Source: Nonomuraea turcica (GTDB taxonomy: Bacteria; Actinomycetota; Actinomycetes; Streptosporangiales; Streptosporangiaceae). Taken from it: a stretch of 64,000 nucleotides of DNA. Below the pieces are notes generated by a model, which was given only the letters and a program-made list of their open reading frames with translations, ran no database searches and was not told where the DNA came from. The stretch is from NCBI RefSeq assembly GCF_030718205.1, contig NZ_JAUZQF010000004.1:464835-528834 (forward strand), given 5' to 3'. The position numbers and the translations under genes are program-made. This document shows positions 1 through 8,620 of the stretch, piece by piece; the first letter of the stretch is position 1, and the number at the start of each line of letters is the position of its first letter.

Positions 1-464
1 ACCCCACCGTCGGCCCGCAACTCGGCCAGTGCCGGGTACGCCTCGGCGATCGCCTGGTCCAGATGATCGTCCGGGTCGTGGATCAGCGCGACGTGGACGG
101 CGGGCAGGCCCAGCCGGTCCAGGGACTCCTCCAGCGACCGGCGTACGCCGTCGCGTGAGAAGTCCCACACCCGCTCCAGCTGGGCCGGCACGTCGAAGCC
201 TTCTTGGTCACGGCCGGGGCCGGAAGAAGGGACGAGCAGGCGGCCGACCTTGGTCGACAGGACGTAGCCTGAACGGCCGGCCAGCGCGGCGCCCAGACGC
301 CGCTCCGACAGGCCCAGCCCGTAGTGCGGCGCGGTGTCGAACAAGCGCACGCCGCTGTCCCACGCCGCGTCCACCGTGGCGCGGGCTTGCTCGTCCGTCA
401 CCTCCTGGAAGAGGTTGCCGAGCGGCGCGCCGCCGAGCCCGTATCTGGGCAGCTCGATCGTCAA
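1..464 (-). CDS. Aldo/keto reductase, probable L-fucose (aldose) 1-dehydrogenase, 3' end outside window
   Basis: About 154 codons of the N-terminal part are present; the gene runs off the left edge. The translation starts LTIELPRYGLGGAPLGNLF and contains the AKR active-site stretch DTAPHYGLGLSERRLG, where the Tyr of PHYG is the usual catalytic acid. It then reads STKVGRLL and ALIHDPDDH. This pattern matches the L-fucose/D-threo-aldose 1-dehydrogenase branch of the AKR family, which oxidises the C1 of L-fucose to the lactone with NAD(P)+. The start is TTG at 464-462, overlapping the TGA of the upstream permease, so translation is probably coupled. It is the last visible gene of the fucose operon. 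Substrate is inferred from the operon, not from the residues seen. Confidence 0.8.
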   Translation of the reverse strand, partial: MTIELPRYGLGGAPLGNLFQEVTDEQARATVDAAWDSGVRLFDTAPHYGLGLSERRLGAALAGRSGYVLSTKVGRLLVPSSGPGRDQEGFDVPAQLERVWDFSRDGVRRSLEESLDRLGLPAVHVALIHDPDDHLDQAIAEAYPALAELRADGG

Positions 465-1450
465 TCTTGTGCCTTTCCGCCCGCGATTCGGCTGATCATC
501 AGTGCGATGAGGATGATGCCGCCATAGATCACCGGCTGCCAGAACCCGGAGACGCCGATGAGGGTCAGGATGTTCTGCACGAGGCCGATCACCAGCACAC
601 CGGTGAGCGCGCCGAGGATCGTGCCCTTGCCGCCGTCCATGCTGACGCCGCCGATGACGGCCGCGGCGAACACCATGAAGATCCAGCCGACGCCCATGTT
701 GTTGCCGATCGCGCCGAGGCGCCCGGTCTCCAGGACTCCGGCCAGCGCGGCCAGCGTGCCGCCCACGATGAACACGCCGTAGAGCACCCGGTCCACCCGG
801 ATGCCGGCGGCGCGGGCGGCGTCAGTGTTGCCGCCGACGGCGTAGAGGGCGCGGCCGACCCTGAGGTAGCCGAGGCCGAAGATGCCGGCCGCGAACAGCA
901 CCCCGGCGATCCAGATGGCCGCGGGCAGGCCGAGCCACGTGGCGCTGCCCAGGTAGAGGATCGAGTCGGGCAGCTGGAACAGCGTCTTGCCCTCCGTGGG
1001 CCCCTGCAGCAGGCCGTGCACGATGATCAGCATGGCCAGCGTGACGATGAACGCCGACAGCTGGAACCTGATGATCAGAAACCCGTTGAACGCGCCGATG
1101 GCCGCGCCGATCAGCAGCGCGAGCGGTATCGCCAGCGCGCCGGGCAGCCCGATGCCGAACCCGCCGGCCGACACCGGGATCACCAGCATCACCGCGATCG
1201 CGGGCGCGGTGCCGACTGTCGACTCCAGCGACAGGTCGAACTTGCCGGCGATCAGGATCATGGCCTCGGCCAGGACGAGGAGCGAGATCGCCGACTGCTG
1301 TTGCAGCACGTTCGTCAGGTTGCCCGCAGTCAGGAAGGTCGGGTCCAGGATCGCGCCGACGACGAGCAGGATCGCGATCACTGGTACGAGCGTCAAGTCA
1401 CGGAACCTGGCCAGTCGTACCCGGGGAATCGGTGCGGTCAAAGTGGTCAA
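461..1450 (-). CDS. Sugar ABC transporter permease (RbsC/BPD_transp_2 type)
   Basis: 329 residues with about nine to ten hydrophobic segments and the family-typical stretch DGGKGTILGALTGVLVIGLVQN near the C terminus. It should form the membrane channel of a sugar importer with the ATPase and lipoprotein encoded just upstream. An in-frame extension of 34 residues to 1552 is very Arg-rich and lies inside the upstream ATPase gene. I therefore take the TTG at 1450-1448, which overlaps the ATPase stop TGA exactly as the next gene's TTG overlaps this stop. Given the flanking enzymes the likely substrate is L-fucose or a related deoxyhexose, by inference. Confidence 0.88.
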   Translation of the reverse strand: MTTLTAPIPRVRLARFRDLTLVPVIAILLVVGAILDPTFLTAGNLTNVLQQQSAISLLVLAEAMILIAGKFDLSLESTVGTAPAIAVMLVIPVSAGGFGIGLPGALAIPLALLIGAAIGAFNGFLIIRFQLSAFIVTLAMLIIVHGLLQGPTEGKTLFQLPDSILYLGSATWLGLPAAIWIAGVLFAAGIFGLGYLRVGRALYAVGGNTDAARAAGIRVDRVLYGVFIVGGTLAALAGVLETGRLGAIGNNMGVGWIFMVFAAAVIGGVSMDGGKGTILGALTGVLVIGLVQNILTLIGVSGFWQPVIYGGIILIALMISRIAGGKAQD

Positions 1451-2928
1451 TCTTCTATGCCTTCCATCACGGCCACGAGCTCGTGGTCGGTCCACCCACG
1501 CGGCACGTCCTTCACGACCTTGCCGTGGAACATCACCAGCACGCGATCGCAAATCCGCAGGTCGTCGAGCTCATCGGAGACCACGACCGCCCCCGCGCCC
1601 CTCTCGACCGCGTCCTCGACGGCGCCGAGCAGGGCCTGTTTGGCCTTGACGTCGACGCCGGCGGTCGGGTTGATCACGACCAGCACCGTCGGGTCGTCCA
1701 CGAGCGCCCTCGCGAACACCACTTTCTGCGCGTTCCCCCCGGACAGGTCGCCGACGGGTTGATCGGGGCCTTCGGTCTTGATGTCCAGGGTCCCGATCAT
1801 CTGCTCGGCCTTGGCGCGACGGCGCATCGGCGAGACGATGCCGTAGCGGCCCAGCTTGCGGGCGATCGGGAACGTGGCGTTCTCCCCCACGGACAGGAGC
1901 GGGATGAAGCCCTCGTGGTGCCGGTCCTCGGGCACGAATCCGAGCCCGGCCTTCATGGCCGCCGGCACATCGCCCGGCTTGACCCGGGCGCCGTTGACCG
2001 TGACCGTGCCCGCGTCGGCCTTGCGCAGCCCGACCAGGGTTTCGGCCAGGCCGACCTTGCCGCTGCTCGCGGAGCCGGCGAGGCCGACGACCTCGCCGGA
2101 TTTAACCGAAATATCAATATCTGCGTAGCGGCCGGCCAGCGACAGGCCCTCGCCCGACAGCACCACCCGGTCGCCGGGGGTGCGGGAGCGGGACGCGTAC
2201 GCGGCCGTGGCCTCCCCCGTCATCGCGGCGACCAGCTCGTCGTGCGGCAGGTCGGCGACCGGCCTGGTCACGATGTGCCGGGCGTCGCGGAAGACCGTGA
2301 CGCTCTGGCAGATCTCATACACCTCGTCGAGGTGATGTGAGATGTACATCATCGTGACGCCCTGCTCGCGCAGCGAGCGCATGCGCGCGAACAACCGCTC
2401 GATGGCAGGCCCGTCCAGCCGGGCGGTGGGCTCGTCGAGGATGATGAACCTGGCTCCGAACGACAGCGCGCGAGCGATCTCCACGAGCTGGCGCTGCTCC
2501 ACGCTCAGGTCCCCGGCCAGCGCCTGCGCGTCCACCTCCACCTCATACGTTTCCAGCAGCTCGCGCGCCCTGGCTCGCAGCGCGCGCCAGGCGATCGGGC
2601 CGGGGCGGTCCGTCTGGCGGTTGAGGAAGAGGTTTTCCGCGACCGTCAGCGCCGGGATGATCGTGGACTTCTGGTAGACGCAGGCGACACGCTGCCGCCA
2701 GGCGTCGCGGTCGGCGAGGGCGGGCGCCGCCTGTCCGGAGAACAGCACCTCGCCCTCGTCAGCCTGCTGGAGCCCGGTGAGGATCGACACCAGGGTGGAC
2801 TTGCCCGCGCCGTTGCGACCGACCAGCGCATGGGTCTCGCCCTCGGCGATGGCGATCTTCGCGCCGTTGAGCGCCACGGTGGGGCCGAAGCGCTTGACGA
2901 CATTTCGGGCTTCAACGTGAATGTTCAT
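1447..2928 (-). CDS. Sugar ABC transporter ATP-binding protein (RbsA/MglA-like, two nucleotide-binding domains)
   Basis: 493 residues with two ABC domains in tandem. Domain 1 has Walker A GRNGAGKST (about residue 37), signature region LSVEQRQLVEIARAL and Walker B FIILDEPTARLD. Domain 2 begins GSASSGKVGL, with a degenerate Walker A, and has LSGGNAQKVVFARAL, as is normal for CUT2 sugar importers where site 2 is altered. ATG at 2928 overlaps the TGA of the binding-protein gene; a GTG at 2931 is an alternative start one codon earlier. The gene sits between the binding protein and the permease and energises sugar uptake. Confidence 0.9.
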   Translation of the reverse strand: MNIHVEARNVVKRFGPTVALNGAKIAIAEGETHALVGRNGAGKSTLVSILTGLQQADEGEVLFSGQAAPALADRDAWRQRVACVYQKSTIIPALTVAENLFLNRQTDRPGPIAWRALRARARELLETYEVEVDAQALAGDLSVEQRQLVEIARALSFGARFIILDEPTARLDGPAIERLFARMRSLREQGVTMMYISHHLDEVYEICQSVTVFRDARHIVTRPVADLPHDELVAAMTGEATAAYASRSRTPGDRVVLSGEGLSLAGRYADIDISVKSGEVVGLAGSASSGKVGLAETLVGLRKADAGTVTVNGARVKPGDVPAAMKAGLGFVPEDRHHEGFIPLLSVGENATFPIARKLGRYGIVSPMRRRAKAEQMIGTLDIKTEGPDQPVGDLSGGNAQKVVFARALVDDPTVLVVINPTAGVDVKAKQALLGAVEDAVERGAGAVVVSDELDDLRICDRVLVMFHGKVVKDVPRGWTDHELVAVMEGIED

Positions 2929-3953
2929 CACTTGACCTGGTTACCCCAGAGGCTCTTGTCGTCCACGTTGTCCTTCGTGACAAGCGGCGCGGGGAGCTGG
3001 TCCTCCAGGCCGTTCGGAAGCTGGATGATCGTGCTGTCGTGGTCCGTCGGGCCCGCCTTGAACGTCTTGCCCTCCAGCGCGGCCTTGGCGTAGAAGAGCG
3101 CGTACTGGGCGTAGAGGTCGGCCGGCTGCGACACCGTGGCGTCGATCTCGCCCTTCCTGATCGCCTCGTACTCCTGGGGGATCCCGTCGTTGGAGACCAC
3201 GAAGATGTGCTTGGAGTCGGCCGGCGGGACGAGCAGCCCCTTCTGCTTGAGCGTCTGCAGCGTCGGCGCCAGGTGGACGCCGCCGGCGTGCATATAGATG
3301 CCCTTGATGTCGGGGTTCTGCTCCAGGCGGGTCTGGAGCATGGACGCGGCCTTGCTGCCCTCCCACTCGGTCGGCTCGCTGAACACCGTGATCCCGGGGA
3401 ACTTGGTCTTCATGCACTCCAGGAACGCCTCGGACCGGTCACGGCCGTTGATCGAGCTGAGCGCGCCCTGGAGCTGGACGACCTTGCCCTTGCCACCGAG
3501 CTTGTCGCCGAGGAACTCGCAGGCCTTGGTCCCGTACGCGCGGTTGTCGGCGCGTACGACCATGAAGACCTTGCCCTTGTCCGGCCGGGTGTCGACGGTC
3601 ACGACGGGGATCTTCTTGTTCTCGAGCTGCTGCAGCGTGTTGGCGATGGCGCCGGTGTCCTGCGGGGCCATGACGATCGCCTTGGCGCCCTGGCCGATCA
3701 ACGCCTGCACGTTATTGACCAGCTTGGCCACGTCGTTCTGCGAGTTCGTGGCGGGCATGAGGTCCACCTTGAGCTCGCCCGCCTTCTGGGGGACGTATTT
3801 GATGTAGGAGTTCCAGAAGTCAGAGTCGGCCCGGGGGTGGTCGATGCCGACCTTGCCGCCGCCGCTTCCTGCTGCCGTCGTGGACGTCCCTGAGCCGCAA
3901 GCGGTGACGACCGCTACTAGGGCCGCACCTGCGATCACCCGTCCGAACTTCAT
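2928..3953 (-). CDS. Sugar ABC transporter substrate-binding lipoprotein (type 1 periplasmic-binding fold)
   Basis: 341 residues. The N terminus is a lipoprotein signal: MKFGRVIAGAALVAVVTAC, lipobox V-T-A-C with Cys19 as the lipidation site, then a Gly/Ser/Thr linker. The body has the ribose/galactose-binding fold, with motifs AKAIVMAPQDTGAIANTL, KIPVVTVDTRPD and VSNDGIPQEYEAIRKGEIDATVSQP. It captures the sugar outside the membrane for the transporter encoded downstream. It lies 15 bp after the SDR gene, inside the fucose catabolic operon, which makes L-fucose the most likely ligand (inference). Confidence 0.9.
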   Translation of the reverse strand: MKFGRVIAGAALVAVVTACGSGTSTTAAGSGGGKVGIDHPRADSDFWNSYIKYVPQKAGELKVDLMPATNSQNDVAKLVNNVQALIGQGAKAIVMAPQDTGAIANTLQQLENKKIPVVTVDTRPDKGKVFMVVRADNRAYGTKACEFLGDKLGGKGKVVQLQGALSSINGRDRSEAFLECMKTKFPGITVFSEPTEWEGSKAASMLQTRLEQNPDIKGIYMHAGGVHLAPTLQTLKQKGLLVPPADSKHIFVVSNDGIPQEYEAIRKGEIDATVSQPADLYAQYALFYAKAALEGKTFKAGPTDHDSTIIQLPNGLEDQLPAPLVTKDNVDDKSLWGNQVK

Positions 3954-3968
3954 GGGGGGTTACCTTCC

Positions 3969-4703
3969 TTAATCGATTGGCCGGAGCCGGAGCCCCTGCA
4001 TGCCGCCGTCGACCGCGAGAGCGGTCCCGGTGGTCGCACCGGCCTCGGGGCTGGCCAGATAGACGATGGCCGCGGCGACCTCTTCCGCGGTGACCAGGCG
4101 GCCCATCGGCTGCCTGGCGTTGAGTGCCGCCCGCTCCGCCTCCGGATCGGAGGCCGAGCCGAGCAGTCTGCTGACCCACGGGGTGTCCGCGGTCCCGGGA
4201 TTGACGCAGTTGACCCGGATGCCCTCGCGGAGGTGGTCCGCGGCCATCGCCAGTGTCAGCGACAACACCGCGCCCTTCGTCGCGCTGTAGAGGGCCCGCT
4301 GAGGCAGGCCCGCCGTCGCGGCGATCGAGCAGGTGTTGACAATGGCGCCATGGGGGGACTTCCTGAGGTACGGCAGCGCCGCCCGCGCCACCCGGACCAT
4401 GCCGAGCACGTTGACGTCGAACACCCGATGCCACTCACTGTCCGGGTTGTCCTCGATGGTGCCCTGCGCGCCGATGCCGGCGTTGTTGACGAGCACGTCG
4501 ACGCCGCCGAGCCGTTCGGCGGCCTCGGCCACGGCGGCGCGCACCGCGGCGTCGTCGGTGACGTCCACCTTGATCCCGATGAACGGCTCGCCCGGCGGAG
4601 TGAGGTCCAGGCAGGCCACCTTCATGCCGCGCTCGGCGAACAAGGTGGCAGCCGCCAGTCCGATCCCGGACCCGCCGCCGGTCACGATCGCTTTCAGCGT
4701 CAC
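3969..4703 (-). CDS. SDR oxidoreductase, probable 2-keto-3-deoxy-L-fuconate 4-dehydrogenase
   Basis: 244 residues, classical SDR length. The nucleotide-binding motif TGGGSGIG is near residue 8, NNAG is in the middle, and the catalytic Ser and YSATK (Tyr-x3-Lys) are present, with NPGTADTPW after them. Start is GTG at 4703, overlapping the TGA of the fuconate dehydratase gene by four bases. In the non-phosphorylating L-fucose pathway an SDR oxidises 2-keto-3-deoxy-L-fuconate to the 2,4-diketo acid; position between the dehydratase and the transporter supports that role. An L-fucose dehydrogenase role is the alternative, but the aldo/keto reductase in the same operon could cover that step. Confidence 0.85.
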   Translation of the reverse strand: MTLKAIVTGGGSGIGLAAATLFAERGMKVACLDLTPPGEPFIGIKVDVTDDAAVRAAVAEAAERLGGVDVLVNNAGIGAQGTIEDNPDSEWHRVFDVNVLGMVRVARAALPYLRKSPHGAIVNTCSIAATAGLPQRALYSATKGAVLSLTLAMAADHLREGIRVNCVNPGTADTPWVSRLLGSASDPEAERAALNARQPMGRLVTAEEVAAAIVYLASPEAGATTGTALAVDGGMQGLRLRPID

Positions 4704-6001
4704 ACGTCCCTCCAGACCTCGCCGCCGGGGAAGGTGTGCGCGGCGATCGACTCGGGGTGCATCTCCGCGCTGAAGCCCGGCGCGGCCGGGGCGACGTAGC
4801 GGCCGTCACGGATCACGACCGGGTCGACGAAGTGCTCGTGCAGGTGGTCGACGTATTCGATCACGCGGCCTTCCATGGTCCCGGTGATCGCCACGTAGTC
4901 GAACATCGACAGGTGCTGCACCAGCTCGCACAGCCCGACGCCGCCCGCGTGCGGGCACACCGGGATCCCGAACTTGGCCGCGAGCAGCAGAATCGCCAGG
5001 TTCTCGTTGACCCCGCCGACGCGGGCGGAGTCGATCTGCAGGTAGGAGATCGCCTTGGCCTGCAGCAGTTGCTTGAACACAATGCGGTTCTGCACGTGCT
5101 CGCCGGTCGCCACCGGGATGGGCTCGATGCCCTTGGCGATGGCGGCGTGCCCGAGCACGTCGTCGGGGCTGGTCGGCTCCTCGACCCAGTGGGGGTTGAA
5201 CTCACGCAACGCGTTGATCCACGCGATGCCCGAGCCGACGTCCCAGCGCTGGTTGGCGTCGATCGCGATCGGGAAATCGGGGCCGCACACCTCCCTGGCC
5301 ACCCGGAAGCGGCGCCGGTCGTCGTCGAGGTCCGCGCCGACCTTGAGCTTGATCTGCCCGAACCCCTGCTCCAAGGCCTCCTTGCAGAGCCGCCGCAACT
5401 TCTCGTCGTCGTACCCCAGCCACCCCGGTGAGGTCGTGTAAGCGGGGTAACCAACCTCGATGAGCTGATTTATCCGCTCTTCCTTACCGTTTTCCGCATT
5501 TCTCAGGATCTGTAGGGCTTCGTCCGGAGTCAGTGCGTCGCTCAGGTAGCGGAAATCGATGAGATCGACGATCTCCTCAGGGGACATCTCGGACAGCAGT
5601 CGCCACAACGGCTTGCCCGCCCGCTTGGCCTTGAGATCCCACAGGGCGTTGACCACGGCGGAGACCGCCATGTGCATGACGCCCTTCTCCGGCCCCAGCC
5701 AGCGCAGTTGCGAGTCGTTGACCATGTCCTTGTACAGGGTGCCGAGGTCCTCGACGTCCCTGCCCAGCACGTATGGCTCGAGCGCGCTGATAGCGATCGT
5801 CTGGATGTCGTTCCCACGCCCGATGGTGAACGCGAACCCGTGTCCCTCGAACCCGTCATCGGTCTTGAGCACGACATAAGCCGCGGAGTAGTCGGGGTCA
5901 GGATTCATCGCATCCGACCCGTCCAGCTGCCGCGACGTCGGGAACCGCACGTCGTGCGTCTCCATCCCGACGATCTTGTATGTCGCCCCTGCTCCGGTCA
6001 T
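4700..6001 (-). CDS. L-fuconate dehydratase (enolase superfamily)
   Basis: 433 residues. The N terminus ([27 protein letters not shown]) is characteristic of L-fuconate dehydratases and their ENOSF1 relatives. Catalytic residues are all visible and fall at the positions used for the Xanthomonas enzyme: KLK with Lys218 and Lys220, metal ligands Asp248 (IDANQRW), Glu274 (VEEP) and Glu301 (ATGEH), and the general acid/base His351 (CPHAGG). It removes water from L-fuconate to give 2-keto-3-deoxy-L-fuconate. Its ATG overlaps the hydrolase stop (ATGA), and its stop overlaps the SDR start, so the genes are translationally coupled. Confidence 0.93.
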   Translation of the reverse strand: MTGAGATYKIVGMETHDVRFPTSRQLDGSDAMNPDPDYSAAYVVLKTDDGFEGHGFAFTIGRGNDIQTIAISALEPYVLGRDVEDLGTLYKDMVNDSQLRWLGPEKGVMHMAVSAVVNALWDLKAKRAGKPLWRLLSEMSPEEIVDLIDFRYLSDALTPDEALQILRNAENGKEERINQLIEVGYPAYTTSPGWLGYDDEKLRRLCKEALEQGFGQIKLKVGADLDDDRRRFRVAREVCGPDFPIAIDANQRWDVGSGIAWINALREFNPHWVEEPTSPDDVLGHAAIAKGIEPIPVATGEHVQNRIVFKQLLQAKAISYLQIDSARVGGVNENLAILLLAAKFGIPVCPHAGGVGLCELVQHLSMFDYVAITGTMEGRVIEYVDHLHEHFVDPVVIRDGRYVAPAAPGFSAEMHPESIAAHTFPGGEVWRDV

Positions 6002-6843
6002 GCCTGCCCCACCGTCTGCCGCTGCCGCCCCAGCCCCTCGATCTCCAGCTCCATCACGTCGCCGGCCTTCAGGTACGGCTGCCCAGGCATCCCCATGGCC
6101 ACACCGGCCGGCGTGCCCGTATTGATGACGTCACCCGGCTCCAGCACCATGAACTGGCTGAGGTAACGCACGATCTCCGCAACATCGAAGATCATGTTCT
6201 TGGTGTCGCCGTCCTGGCGGCGCTCGCCGTTGACCCAGAGGCGCAGCGACAGGCTCTGCGGGGCGCCGACCTCGTCGGCGGTCACCAGCCAGGGGCCGAG
6301 GGGGTTGAACGTCTCGCACGACTTGCCTTTGTCCCACTGCCCGCCGCGCTCGAGCTGGAATTCGCGCTCGGACACGTCGTTGGCGACCGCATAGCCGGCG
6401 ATCACACCCAGCGCTTCCTCTTTGCTGCTCAGATAACGGGCCTTCTGGCCGATGATCACGGCCAGCTCGACCTCCCAGTCGGTCTTCACGCTCCCCCGCG
6501 GAACGAGCACCTCGTCGTACGGGCCGATCACGGTGTTGGGAGCCTTCATGAACACGACCGGCTCCGCCGGCGCCTCCAAGCCTGATTCCGCGGCGTGGTC
6601 GCTGTAGTTCAGGCCGATGCAGACGATCTTGCCCGGTCGCGCGATCGGTGCGCCGACGCGCAGCCCCTCGACATCGATGACCGGCAGGTCACCGCGCTCG
6701 AGCGCCTCGCGGACGCGTGCCACTCCCCCGGAGGCGAGAAAGGCGCCATCGATGTCAGGCTCTCCTATGTCGCGCAGGTTGCCGGCGTCATCCAGCACGG
6801 CCGGCCGCTCCTGTCCGACAGGTCCTACTCGCAGCAGCTTCAC
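5998..6843 (-). CDS. Fumarylacetoacetate hydrolase family protein, probable 2,4-diketo-3-deoxy-L-fuconate hydrolase
   Basis: 281 residues of the FAH fold. Motifs are [16 protein letters not shown] (about residue 71), the metal-binding region [12 protein letters not shown], and the C-terminal [15 protein letters not shown]. In the L-fucose and L-rhamnose diketo-hydrolase pathways this family splits the 2,4-diketo-3-deoxy acid to pyruvate and L-lactate. It is the first gene of the operon, starting at GTG 6843 after an AAGGA ribosome site, and overlaps the next gene by ATGA. The family also includes ureidoglycolate lyase-like and acylpyruvase enzymes; the substrate assignment rests on the neighbouring fuconate dehydratase. 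Confidence 0.85.
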   Translation of the reverse strand: MKLLRVGPVGQERPAVLDDAGNLRDIGEPDIDGAFLASGGVARVREALERGDLPVIDVEGLRVGAPIARPGKIVCIGLNYSDHAAESGLEAPAEPVVFMKAPNTVIGPYDEVLVPRGSVKTDWEVELAVIIGQKARYLSSKEEALGVIAGYAVANDVSEREFQLERGGQWDKGKSCETFNPLGPWLVTADEVGAPQSLSLRLWVNGERRQDGDTKNMIFDVAEIVRYLSQFMVLEPGDVINTGTPAGVAMGMPGQPYLKAGDVMELEIEGLGRQRQTVGQA

Positions 6844-6862
6844 ACCGCATCCTTCATCATAT

Positions 6863-6873
6863 ACATCGGATGT
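6863..6873. promoter_or_regulatory. Candidate operator ACATCGGATGT for the fucose operon (second partial copy at 6931)
   Basis: An 11-bp inverted repeat lies about 20 bp upstream of the first gene's GTG and its AAGGA ribosome site. A related nine-base copy occurs about 65 bp further upstream. Spaced copies in front of a sugar operon are typical of GntR, IclR or LacI control. No regulator gene is adjacent in the window. Confidence 0.4.
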
Positions 6874-7150
6874 CTCGTCTCCAGATGCTCGTGTGAGCTA
6901 CCGGCATGTGTCAAGGGTGAGAAGAGGGAAACATCCGATCCGTGACCTGGAGATTCTTCGCAAAGAGCCAAGCCCGATCTGTGAACCGGGTTTACCGTCC
7001 GGAGAACCGCGTCCACGCTGCCGAAATGTCCACGGGAAGAGACATCGGAGGTCGAGCAAGGCCACAGGTAAGCCACGCAGCGCGGCGACAGCACGAGGCG
7101 GAACGGCCAGGCCACCATTCACTCTCCTTGACGGCCGTACAGGACCGTAA

Positions 7151-7164
7151 TAGAACACGTTTCA
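7151..7164. promoter_or_regulatory. KstR-like box TAGAACACGTTTCA upstream of the P450 gene
   Basis: The 14-mer fits the published KstR consensus TnnAACnnGTTnnA at every fixed base. KstR is the TetR-family repressor of sterol catabolism in mycobacteria and rhodococci. It lies about 40 bp before the P450 start. The P450 resembles CYP124/125/142 enzymes, which fits such control. Other TetR regulators could recognise a similar sequence. Confidence 0.5.
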
Positions 7165-7205
7165 GTACGGGTGTAACCAAGCGTTTGATCAAGAGGGTGA
7201 CCCAG

Positions 7206-8390
7206 GTGCACATCGACCTCGTCGACAGGGACCGCTACGCGACCGCTGGACCACCGCACGACCAGTTCGCCTGGCTGCGCGCGAACTCTCCCGTCCACTG
7301 GCACGAAGGCGAGCCCGGTTTCTGGGCCGTCACCCGCTATGAGGACGTCGTCCACGTCTCACGCCACTCCGACCTGTTTTCCTCGCACCGCAAGCTCGCC
7401 CTGATCGAGGAGCTGACGGAGGAGCAGATCGCCCTCCAGCGGCTCATGATGCTCAACCAGGACCCGCCTGAGCACACCAGACGCCGTTCCCTGGTCAACC
7501 GGGGCTTCACCCCCCGGACCATCGGAGCCCTCGAACAACACATCCGCGACATCTGCGACGACCTCCTCGACAAGTGCACGGGCGAGATCGACTTCGTCAC
7601 CGAAATCGCGGCGCCCCTGCCCCTCTACGTGATCTGCGAGTTGCTCGGCGCGCCCGTATCCGACCGCGACAAGGTGTTCGCCTGGTCCAACCGGATGATC
7701 GGCGCGCAGGACCCCGACTACGCCGCCAACCCCCAGGAGGGCTCTGCCGCCGCCATGGAGGTCTACGCCTGGGCCAACCAGCTGGCGGCACAGCGCAGAG
7801 CCAACCCCAAGAACGACATCGTCACCAAACTCCTGCAGCCGGACGAGAACGGCGAAACTCTCGACGAGCACGAATTCGACCTCTTCATCCTCCTCCTGGT
7901 GGTCGCCGGCAACGAGACCACCCGCAACGCGGCCTCGGGCGGCATGCTCACCCTCTTCGAGCACCCGGACCAGTGGGACCGCCTCGTCGCGGACCCCACG
8001 CTGACCAAGACGGCCGCCGACGAGATCGTCCGCTGGATCTCCCCCGTCAACCTGTTCCGCCGCACCTCCACGAAGGATCAGGAGCTGGGCGGGCAGCACA
8101 TCAAGGCCGAGGACAAGGTGGTGGTCTTCTACGCCGCCGCCAACCGCGACACCGCCGTCTTCCCCGACGCCGAGGTCTTCGACATCGGCCGCGACCCGAA
8201 CCCGCACATAGGCTTCGGCGGCGGCGGCGCCCACTTCTGCCTGGGTAACCACCTCGCCAAGCTGGAACTCCGCGTCCTGTTCGAACAACTGGCCCGCCGC
8301 CGCCCCCGCCTGCGCCAAACAGGCCCGGCCCGCCGCCTGCGCTCGAACTTCATCAACGGCATCAAGGAGCTACCCGTCACCATCGGCTGA
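7206..8390 (+). CDS. Cytochrome P450, CYP124/CYP125/CYP142-like
   Basis: 394 residues from GTG 7206, preceded by GAGGG. The I-helix oxygen-activation motif is AGNETT (234-239), the K-helix ExxR is EIVR (273-276), and the haem loop GFGGGGAHFCLG has ligand Cys345. The haem loop and C-terminal pattern (LRSNFINGIKELPVTIG) are closest in my recollection to mycobacterial CYP124, CYP125 and CYP142, which hydroxylate methyl-branched lipids and sterol side chains. It would need a ferredoxin; a small 3Fe-4S-type ferredoxin gene at 21818 carries the same upstream box. An in-frame open extension upstream to 6942 covers the promoter and is rejected. Confidence 0.9.
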   Translation: MHIDLVDRDRYATAGPPHDQFAWLRANSPVHWHEGEPGFWAVTRYEDVVHVSRHSDLFSSHRKLALIEELTEEQIALQRLMMLNQDPPEHTRRRSLVNRGFTPRTIGALEQHIRDICDDLLDKCTGEIDFVTEIAAPLPLYVICELLGAPVSDRDKVFAWSNRMIGAQDPDYAANPQEGSAAAMEVYAWANQLAAQRRANPKNDIVTKLLQPDENGETLDEHEFDLFILLLVVAGNETTRNAASGGMLTLFEHPDQWDRLVADPTLTKTAADEIVRWISPVNLFRRTSTKDQELGGQHIKAEDKVVVFYAAANRDTAVFPDAEVFDIGRDPNPHIGFGGGGAHFCLGNHLAKLELRVLFEQLARRRPRLRQTGPARRLRSNFINGIKELPVTIG

Positions 8391-8406
8391 CAGTGATGAT
8401 GGAGGT

Positions 8407-8492
8407 GAGCGCTTCCCGGCAGGGTCTGACCCATCGGCTGACTGACCTCGAGGTCCTCAACGGGATCTGTCGGCCCTGGGCGGGAAGCGCTC
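8407..8492 (+). ncRNA. Structured segment left of the IS110 transposase: bridge RNA candidate or P450 terminator
   Basis: A perfect 12-bp inverted repeat, GAGCGCTTCCCG (8407-8418) and CGGGAAGCGCTC (8481-8492), encloses 62 bases. These hold further self-complementary pieces such as AGGGTCTGACCC and the palindrome GACCTCGAGGTC. IS110 elements encode a bridge RNA in this region, with internal loops matching target and donor DNA. It sits 17 bp after the P450 stop, so a terminator for that gene is the alternative reading. Confidence 0.35.
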
Positions 8493-8620
8493 ATGTGCAC
8501 TCACCGGACGCGGCACCTGTGACTTCATAGGAGCCTGGCCAGAGGCCCCATCACTGTCTTGTCCGCATTGCCCGGCTGGTGCGTGCCGCCCTGCCCCCGG
8601 GTCAAGACGACAGGACGACG

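Larger units (their letters stand above)
6844..7205. promoter_or_regulatory. Divergent intergenic region between the fucose operon and the P450 gene
   Basis: No convincing gene is seen here. It contains two copies of an ACATCSGAT element (ACATCGGATGT at 6863-6873, an inverted repeat around the central base, and ACATCCGAT at 6931-6939) close to the fucose operon start, suggesting a repressor with two sites. A TTGACA hexamer on the minus strand (6914-6909) could be a -35 element, but I see no good matching -10. Near the P450 side is the KstR-like box described separately. Open frames through this region are rejected for lack of ribosome sites and family resemblance. Confidence 0.5.

Noticed and set aside
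29..1762. A 577-codon plus-strand frame over the fucose operon start of window
   Set aside because: It covers three well-supported minus-strand genes, has extreme Arg/Asp/Gly composition and no recognisable domain.
6908..6914. TTGACA on the minus strand as a definite -35 promoter element
   Set aside because: No acceptable -10 hexamer lies 16-18 bases downstream, so it is mentioned but not called as a promoter.
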